This document shows positions 50,001 to 59,000 of a stretch of DNA of 64,000 bases, in pieces. Source of the stretch: Acanthococcus lagerstroemiae (taxonomy: Eukaryota; Arthropoda; Insecta; Hemiptera; Eriococcidae); contig CM063110.1 in the NCBI GenBank assembly GCA_031841125.1, positions 24,981,626-25,045,625 on the forward strand. The letters run 5' to 3'. A program made the translations under genes and the position numbers. Below the pieces are notes generated by a model, which was not told the DNA's origin, searched no databases, and was given only the letters and a program-made list of their open reading frames with translations. The stretch's first letter is position 1. Each line of letters starts with the position of its first letter.

Positions 50001-53000
50001 ATCTGCGAGGTAGCTTGTTTCATTTTTAATATCGTCAACATTAATGAACTTCATAACTTAACAAATTTTAACAATGTGAGTTGATAAAGTTGTGAAAAAA
50101 CAAACAATTCTACTCAGCATCTAAAGAATTGAACCGGAGCACCGAAAATTCTGTAGAACAATGTTTTTTCCGTACCTAGTAGCATGTTTCAGAATTAGTT
50201 TGCCTGGAGCGCTAGTAGTAGCTCTTGTAGAGGGTGGTCCATATTTGTACCTTGGTTCGTAAATTGTACCTTTTACTTTATTCTGCGTGAGAGTTGGTGG
50301 CAAATTGAAAAGTTATTTTTGGAGACTCGGTTTTGACGTGTAGTATGTTTTACAGTTCCAGTTGTCAGTACTGATTTGTCTCACTTGCGGATGGTGGGCA
50401 TGCGAGGCATGAACTGCGGCAAGGACACGCTGTGGATAGACGGCGGCTGGCACACCGTTCAGGATAAAGACGGGAACGTTATAAATTCTACGAATTTAAA
50501 AGACGGCAGCGTTATCGATTACGCCGAGGTGGATAGTTGTAATTTGTCTACGTTCTACAACCCATGTAAAGGATTACCCTCGCCGGGAAATCCAACACCT
50601 TACGCTACCACCATGTTACTCGGTTCTAACGAGTGTAATGTGAGTTATATACCTTTTCTAGCCTATGTACCGCCGCCTTATTTTTCTTCTCAATTTTTAA
50701 ACTTATTCAAACAAACGCTTCCTCTTCCGGAGCTGAAATGTAGCCAGTTGAAGGCTGCAGAATAGAAACCGGATCATTATTTTAGAGAATTGTGCATTGA
50801 ATGTACTAATCGGTTTGCCGGATATTTAGGAATCCAGCCAAACAGGCGGCTCTCGGAGTTCAGCGGAAAGGAAAACCTTAAGCTCGAACGACTCGATTAA
50901 GAACAGCGAGGATCAGCATTCTCCCGTGTACAAAGGTATTTTTCCATCAAGATCATATTCTCCCAATTACGGCACGCGCTATCTCAGTCTCACACCTTAC
51001 CCATACGTGATAAATGGAAGGTGCGAGACCGCCATCAGCTCCAGATAACTCATGCGGCTTCTACCAAATTAATGGATGCCATAAATTACTGAAAATCCCG
51101 GCGAATGTTTGTTTTGTTCTCATGACCCGTTAGCGAACTTTTAAAAAGGTCACGAAGCCTTTAATCATGTCTATAAACATCCCGAGTTCAATCGATACTT
51201 ACCGTTAGTTTAATTCGATTGCTTTATGAACGAGTTTTGCAAGTTAAACGCTTATTCCGAAACGTCCTTTGTCAGAGTGAATTCATTTCCATTACTGTGT
51301 GCAATCGAAAGAGAGGAGAGTAGATAGATGAGGAACGCGGAGAGTTCTGAAGCACTGCATAAGTTAATGACTGTAAATAGTCTCAGTTAGTGAAATTGCT
51401 CGCTCGTATGAGGAGTCGCAACTCGCTAGTATTTAAATTAAGGGGAATCGATAACAAAATTGAAATATCTCTAACCCTGTGATTGCGAGGAGGATACCTA
51501 CCTATATAATTCAGTCGTGTTGGTAATGGCAGTTAATGACAAAGTTGTATTATAATAATACTTGGGAAGTTTATGAGTTATTGTAAATGTTTCGCCCAAG
51601 CCCGCCTCAAAGTGGTGTGATCAAGTCAAGCAGCAGTGTACATGTGAGGACTTATCTCTAAAAAGGGCGTCCGTCAGACGGGCGCCCTTTTTGCGGAGAC
51701 TGTTATTTTCGGATTCCTCAGCTTCAAATCTATCCAAGAGCTGATTTCTTTTTTCAAAATCAATCAAATTTAAAATATAACGTTGTTTCTTTTCAGTGTC
51801 TTGAGACATGGTTGCAGCTGATATGCTGCACGGCATCAGAACTAATCCTCTTATCACCGGGTGTTTTAAAAACGAATCTAGGCGAACACTTCAGTTGATA
51901 ACAAAATAGTGAAGATTCCTTGTCTCCACAAAAAGGGAGTCCGATATAAGAATATAACTATGAAGTTTTCTCGTCTCAACAAAAAGGGCGTCCGTGATTG
52001 GTTTTTCTATCAACTCTCCCGCATCAACTTGTCAATAGATTGTAAATTTAATTATCCCATCTTGCAGATCGAATTCCGCTCTACAATTTTTGTAATAAGA
52101 CTTTTTGCCGCAAAATTAGTCTTTATAGTGATAATATCGAGTTGAAACTTTACTGTCTCTTTTTGTTTATTCCAATTTATTAACTCACAGACGCCCTTTT
52201 TACAGATAGGTCCTCATGCATTCAATGATAGAGCACTACAATCAAAACAAACCAGGTAGGCTGCCCAGATCATACTCTTTTTGGAGGAAAATACTTTTTT
52301 GATGCTGTAAAAGAAAGAGGAAGTCTATCTTTTCCCCAAAAATGTCAAGAAGTACTCTTTTTTGTTATGCTGAAGCTGATAATAAAAGATAACCATATAC
52401 ATGATGACTGCTAGCATGATAGCGAAGGCCAAATTTCGCGTGAGATTGAGACACTTGCTCTACACTCTACAGTTAACGAAATCAAAATGTGACGTGTCAC
52501 AAGAAAAGGGCCTCAGTGTCATGTACCACTAAGGCCCTTTTCTTATGACACGTCTGTTTTTTCACTCTAGGTTGTAGTATTGTGATTTTATTTTTCAAGT
52601 TTGTCAAAGTACATTGAGCTACCACGGAGCCCAAACAAAATTAAAAAATGATTACATGCCATATGTACGAAAATGGAATACATACAAAAGGCACTCAAAT
52701 ATCTATTTCAAGATTATCGTAAAAAAAAAAAAAAAAAAAAAAAAAAAGATTAAAGCAAATGAAAAGAAATTTAAGCGTGAACGTTAACGTTTTTCTAGTC
52801 CATTTTTCTTTTTAACAAATAATATGTACTTGACTAGATCCAGGAAAAGAAAAAAGGGAAAAGTGGAAATGCAGGCGAGAATCATTTATATAACATAGGC
52901 CAGGATCGTACCGACGAGGGGGGCACCCCCATTAGCCGAATTTTTTCCACATACATGTGGGCAATTGTATAAATTTGGGGTATTTGTAGCCTCCCTAAAT

Positions 53001-56000
53001 CACAAACCCCCCTTACTTAAATTCTGGGTACGGCCCTAACATAGTCCAGAAAGACTGTTGAAGCGAGATGCGAGTTTGCTGGAAAATTTTTTTGAACGAC
53101 CAGTAGTACTCCTTTCTATTAAAGAATATCTGGAAGCCTACCAGGGATAGTGGAGATTTGAAATTCTGAGATCAAAAATACAAAAATACATGCTTACTGT
53201 TTTCAAGTCAATTTCTGGAATAGTCTTAATCATATTTTTGGCTGATTCTTCAGTTTTTCTTCTTGCTTGCGATAGCATGAAGAGGCGCGGAGGGATACAG
53301 GGCTTGACTCAACATTTAAAGACGATACCTTTTTTTTTATTCACTTAAATTTTTGTACCCTGTAAGAAGAATCCTAATGACGCCAGTGTTTCTTATTGAA
53401 GCGAAACTTCTTCATGCAAGTTCAGGACGGATAGTCAACATAAAAAAGGTGAAACGAACGCGAAAACATGTAACGGTAGTGACGTAGTAATGCTCCACCC
53501 ACATTCAGTGAGATAGAAAGCGAAAGAGAAAGAGAGGTATGTGAAACCTGACTGCTCCCCCTCCACACTGTCGTTAACAGTTTTCTGTCAAATAACATTC
53601 AGTACACGCACCTACGGACTAATGTAGCAACTCACACAGTGCAGAAGAAGTCTCGTTTCTGTCGAGTGTCCCCCGGCATGCACGTATTATCTTATTTTTG
53701 TACTCCGTGTAAGATGTACATGTAAACGTCTATCACTTTCATGACGTCCTTCATCTATTTTTTGCCAGTGTATTCTCTGGAGTTGCTCTTATTTTCGACC
53801 ACTCGAATTTTATACGGGACCCCTATAAACTAGTTTCAATAAAATAGAATACAAATCCGACAACGTCTCAAGTCAATCGGATAAGAGGAAAACGTGCCTC
53901 GAGCCCCCTTCCTTTTCTTAAGGAAAAACACGGAGTTTGACAATGACGACCTGACTTCCAAAACGCGCTTAGTCCAAAACACAGAAGTTTGAGAAATTGA
54001 AAAAAATGCAGCTAAGGTCCTATTTACTATCACAGTCGTATCAGTGCTTTGAACACATATATAACTCACTTCCTAATAGAGATAGAAACTCGCGGTGAAC
54101 GTTGGAATGTGTGTTTTCTTCCTCTCCACCAGATAGCGCTAAAATATCAATTACGGTAATTTTGGACTAAGCGCGTTTTGGAAGTCAAGTCCTCAGTAAG
54201 GAATTTTTTTTCTCAGTCTCCAAACGCGTTAAAAATTTATTCTCTCTGATTTCGAAAGTTCATCTGATACAGATGAAAAATGAAAGATTGATTTCTCAAT
54301 GTCGATTAATGGCCCCGTGGACTCAAACGAGGGGGAGAATCAAGAGGGAAGCTTGAAGCACCTCTTTCCTTCATCCGATGGACCTCAAACTATGCAGGAA
54401 TTTTTCTTTTTACTTCATTAGAACCGATCTGAGGTGGATACTGTTATAAAATTTGAAAACAAAAACAACCAAGAGTAAATATGGACCACCCTAGTATACC
54501 CTTTCTGTCATTCCAAGTCTTCATCAGGTACTCAAATTAAACTGCAACTGCATTGCTAATCAATCCTGTGATAAATTATTTTCTAGGAGACACAGTCGAA
54601 AGGGAAAGCAAGAGGAAAGGCAGTGGAAGCTCCGGTTCGGTAGTTCACTGGTCAGATTTTCAACCGTCTTCCTCCGAATCGACGAACCGTCTTCTGAATC
54701 CTCAAAAACCACTGCATTCTAGTCATAAATATTACAAACAGTATTCGGATTCGCCGCACCGGAAAATTGATAATCCGAATAGAATAGGGGGTGTGCCTAG
54801 GCCAGAGCACAGGTATCATCCACCTCCTGAAGAACACCCTCCACCAGTGAGTATGAAACTTAAATTGTTCACAGTTTACTATACTATCACCTGTAGAATC
54901 GGGAATACGAAGAAGACTTTCTTCATAATATCCCCCTGCCCAGACGTGAGAACAAACGTTCTTTTGCTTGTTGATTTCTGAACAAATGCCTCGGTGAGCA
55001 TTATACTGGGCAGGTCCCCGTGTTTAAATATTCACATAAGCGCAAACAGGAGGTGCTTGGAAAGGCTTAGCCCTCTAAATCACTAAAAGCCCCTTCTCCA
55101 GAAAATTACACAAGTGAAAGAATTTTTAGCATTCCTTCGAACTTGTTAGCCCCTCCCCTTTCAATGTCACTCCAAGTCAGCTATTTGCGCTTATGGATGT
55201 TGATCTCAGTATAAGAACCTGAAATCACTTTCGTTTAATTTTAGACATTATCCCCATCTCCACTGGAAAAACCAAATACTAATCTCTATTTATTTTTCAG
55301 GTGCCTTTTTTAAGACCAGGTTTTAAGGATAGTATACCAAGTCATAGTCATTCATCCGGTTCTAATAGCGGTAGCTACTGCTCGAGAAAAAGTCGACATA
55401 AATTTCCGCCGTGTAATAAAATACCCTCGGAATCGGAATTCGAAAATGCGTCTTTGTTAGAAATACAAAATGATGCCAAAAGGTATGGACGTTATTACAG
55501 ATACTTGAAAAGTTGAAGTTGAGTTTTTTGGCAGTTCTCGGTGTATTTTAACAATAAAATTGAAACGTGTTGTTCGTTTTATAGGTTTGCTGGCCATCAA
55601 GTGAGATATGCGTCCAATATTGCTAATAAAGATTGTAGTGTTCAGTCGTCATTACCAAGTTTAATTAATTATAACCACAGTAAGTCGAGTTTTGTTAGAA
55701 ATTATTACTTTATTTTATTATTGGCTCCGAATAAGTCCACACTTACATGAGTACGTATGTACAAACAGATAACATGATAGTATTTACACCCCATGGAAGG
55801 CGCCACCCATTCCGCCCATTCTAGGGCATAAGCATCCACTTCCAGCATTTTCTTGTGCTGGTTGTGGTCCTCCATCTGGGCCCCATATAACCTAAAATCT
55901 TGTGGCACCACCTGGTGGTAAGGCAATCCTTTTCCCTCTTCCTGTCCAGTGGTACCCATAAAGCGGTCGTTAGGTTCCATTTCTCTCCCCTTTCCCTGGC

Positions 56001-59000
56001 ATATGACCCGTGTATTTAAGTTTTAATTTTTTCATTTTGTAAATTATATTTTTAGTACCCGTTCTCTTCCTAATCAGGGACGTAGCGAAGAGTTTTTTTC
56101 TTGAGGGGCAAAATATCGTGTGACCAGTTCTCGTTTTACTCTAGGGTTTCTCGGACCGAACTTGCAACAATACGGCGACCTGGTATACCTGCGTAAAACT
56201 ATATGTCCCCTACTATCATCGTAGACCAACTCGGTGTAATTCCACTATTTCCAGGCAGCGTTGTTAGGTCATCTATGTAGAGCATCAAAAAGTATATCCA
56301 ATTACATTACAGAAATTGTTTCAGATAATGAGAGAAAATAGAAGGAAACTGTATGTGTGTGGTATCATAAGCAGTGAAACCGTGACCAGGTTTGCTAGTG
56401 TCGACTCCTGAAAAGGTGATCAAAGTTGATGTTCCCATTGGGATGTGGAACGGAATGTAGGAGCGCTAATGTGCACTTCTTAATGAAAGGTTGAGTATCA
56501 CAGACGGAAATAATATTGCCGTAAATGGGAAATACGGGTTTTTCAAAAAATCATTATAAAATTAAGGAATGACGTACATGCTTCAAATTTCAACTGTAGG
56601 GAGCTACATATTCAAACTTGTGATTAAAAATTTAATAAGTCAGGTAGCAAAATTAGTAGAAGTGCGGTGAAGTACAAAATGAGAGGTACGTTATCAGTTG
56701 CCGGCCCGACCCACTCGCAACCCGCGCGGCCTATTTATTTCTTCTCCCTGATCACTCCATGAGGGTTCACAAAACATCCGCTAGATGTCAGCCACTTTGA
56801 TCCCGAGTCCCAATAAGAGTACGTGTAAAACTGGCAAACTTAATCGCTTTTGTAATTGCTGAAAACTTGTTGTTGTCTTTTTTTTTAAATTGTATAACAT
56901 GTTAAATTGAAGCTTCAAGTCTCTAGTTTATGATGAAAGGTAATTTAATGCATTTTATTCGCCCCAGTTAGATGAATAAGTTGATTTTCAAATTACTGTT
57001 TTTCTTATGGAAGTTTACCATTGGTACAAAACGCGCTTGTAAACAACTAATATATGGAAAATGGAGCCGTTTCAAGTTTATAAATGAAAACAACAGAGAC
57101 CCTAATCTCTGAATTTATCTATTATATGAACCAAGAAAACATTTTATTGACTAGAAAGAGTGAATTCAAGTTACATGTATTCTTATGGTGATAACGTCCA
57201 TGATCACCTTTTCAGGAAATTTCACAGCAGGGCTACCAATCTCGAGAACTTTCAAGTTGTAGCGCTAATTACACGCAGAATTTGATCGCGGTCGCAATAA
57301 ACGTAAACTATTTTGTATTAATTAGCATAGTGATGTAGTAATTGCGGAAAACTGGAAAACTGAAAGAAAGAAAGAAAAAAAAACAGAAAGGGGGTAACTT
57401 TGCGCACAATTGTTATTTGTTCTTCAAGCCAGTAAGTGATAAATTTTGATGTTCTGTATTATTGCCAGTAAATGAAGAAGTGCAAATCAGATGGTTATAC
57501 ATTTCAGATATGCCAACAACATACGCTCCTATATCGAGATCTCGGCCTTTCAACAGAAAGAGGTCTTGTTTGATGTTTTTCTTATGATTTTTGAAATAAC
57601 AGAAGAGTACAGTTCTCATAGTTTACTTTTTTTTCTTCTTTTTTTTTAAAAATCTTTGTACATTAGTACACATATTTCATCAGTTTGGGGTTATTTGGCA
57701 CTGTTAATAAACAACACTACATTTACAACTTTCTTCCCGTTCATTTATAAACACGTGTAGTGCCACCCCATTAGGGTACCACCTGGCACGCTTGATTTGA
57801 AGGGTGGTGGTCACAGTCTTTTGGGGAAATGTATACAAAAAATACCCTGATTCTCTAACCCCGTTTTTACAGTCTATAGAATGTGTCAAACTTTGAAAGT
57901 TCAGAAAAAAGTGAGTCAAGTCACCCTGTGTGACAGTATTTGAAATCAGAGGTGTGACTAGGTTGGTAGATACTATCACATAATGTCCCTAATCAACCAC
58001 TACCTCCTTTCTTTTTAAAAGCAGCTTTTCTCTGCCTATATTATGCGTGACACAATATCATTGAATAATTTACGAAATAAATCATTCCAAATGCTGCGTT
58101 TACTAAAAATTATTCAAACACCAAAAACCATGAAATTTGACAAAAAACTGAGAAAAAATTACGTACTGTAAAACAATAAAACACATCGAATGTTGGATTA
58201 AAATAAAACACTGAATCAATTAATGGATTTAACTAAAATTTGATCACTTTCACCCCATGATTTATTCAGTTTCATTATTTCGCGGATATTCGGCAGATGA
58301 ATGAAGTAATAAAATTCAATTAAAAAGGATCTTACGGAGCACAAAACTCTCTATCAGAAGTGATATTCTGTTCTACTCGTTGCTCTATTCGATCAAAGTT
58401 TGAGGAGCATTCTTGCAGCCCTTATATTCAAAATGTCAGAAGTCTAATTTTCGAATCTAACTGACGACAGATTAACGAATAATGTTAAAACAGAACGTAG
58501 ATTTTGTAGATCACGACATCCCTGAGCGCCGCTCTCATCTAAAGACTTGCTACAAGTGAGCATGTTCAGGGCCGGCTATCTTTCATTTTCTCACCTGGTG
58601 CAGACACAAAACTTCTAAAGAAGGAACCGTAGAACACCCCCTCCCCCTAGAAAATTGAAACACAAAAAACATCCTATAAGTAAGTATTAAGTACCAATAA
58701 GTTTTAAAAAATTGAATTTTCGGGAAAATGTGGATTTTTCCACGAGCATGTGCTCTAGTGCAACTGGACTTTCGCCGGCCCTGAGCATCTTCACCCCCAT
58801 CGATAGTAATCCCATAGCTCCCTGAATACGTTTCTGTATATGTAACTCTTGTAACTTCGTGAAATGAAATCACTTATATTCTACTCAAAAATCCTATATG
58901 CATTGCTGTAATTATCATATCTTTACTCAACGTTTGATTTTCTTCTGTGCAGTAAACTGGCACCCGAATAAATACTACGAAGATGATGACGGAGGAAGCT

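Larger units (their letters stand above)
45947..50355. other. intron between transmembrane and CC0 exons
   Basis: 4.4 kb holding an inverted-repeat pair and two copies of repeat A. The rest (45947-46680, 47380-48140, 49180-50355) shows no gene or named element. A small hairpin TACCTCGCTATCTGCGAGGT sits near 49992. Confidence 0.5.

Noticed and set aside
51660..51692. Rho-independent-terminator-like hairpin with T run
   Set aside because: The genome is eukaryotic and the hairpin is part of a terminal-inverted-repeat element.
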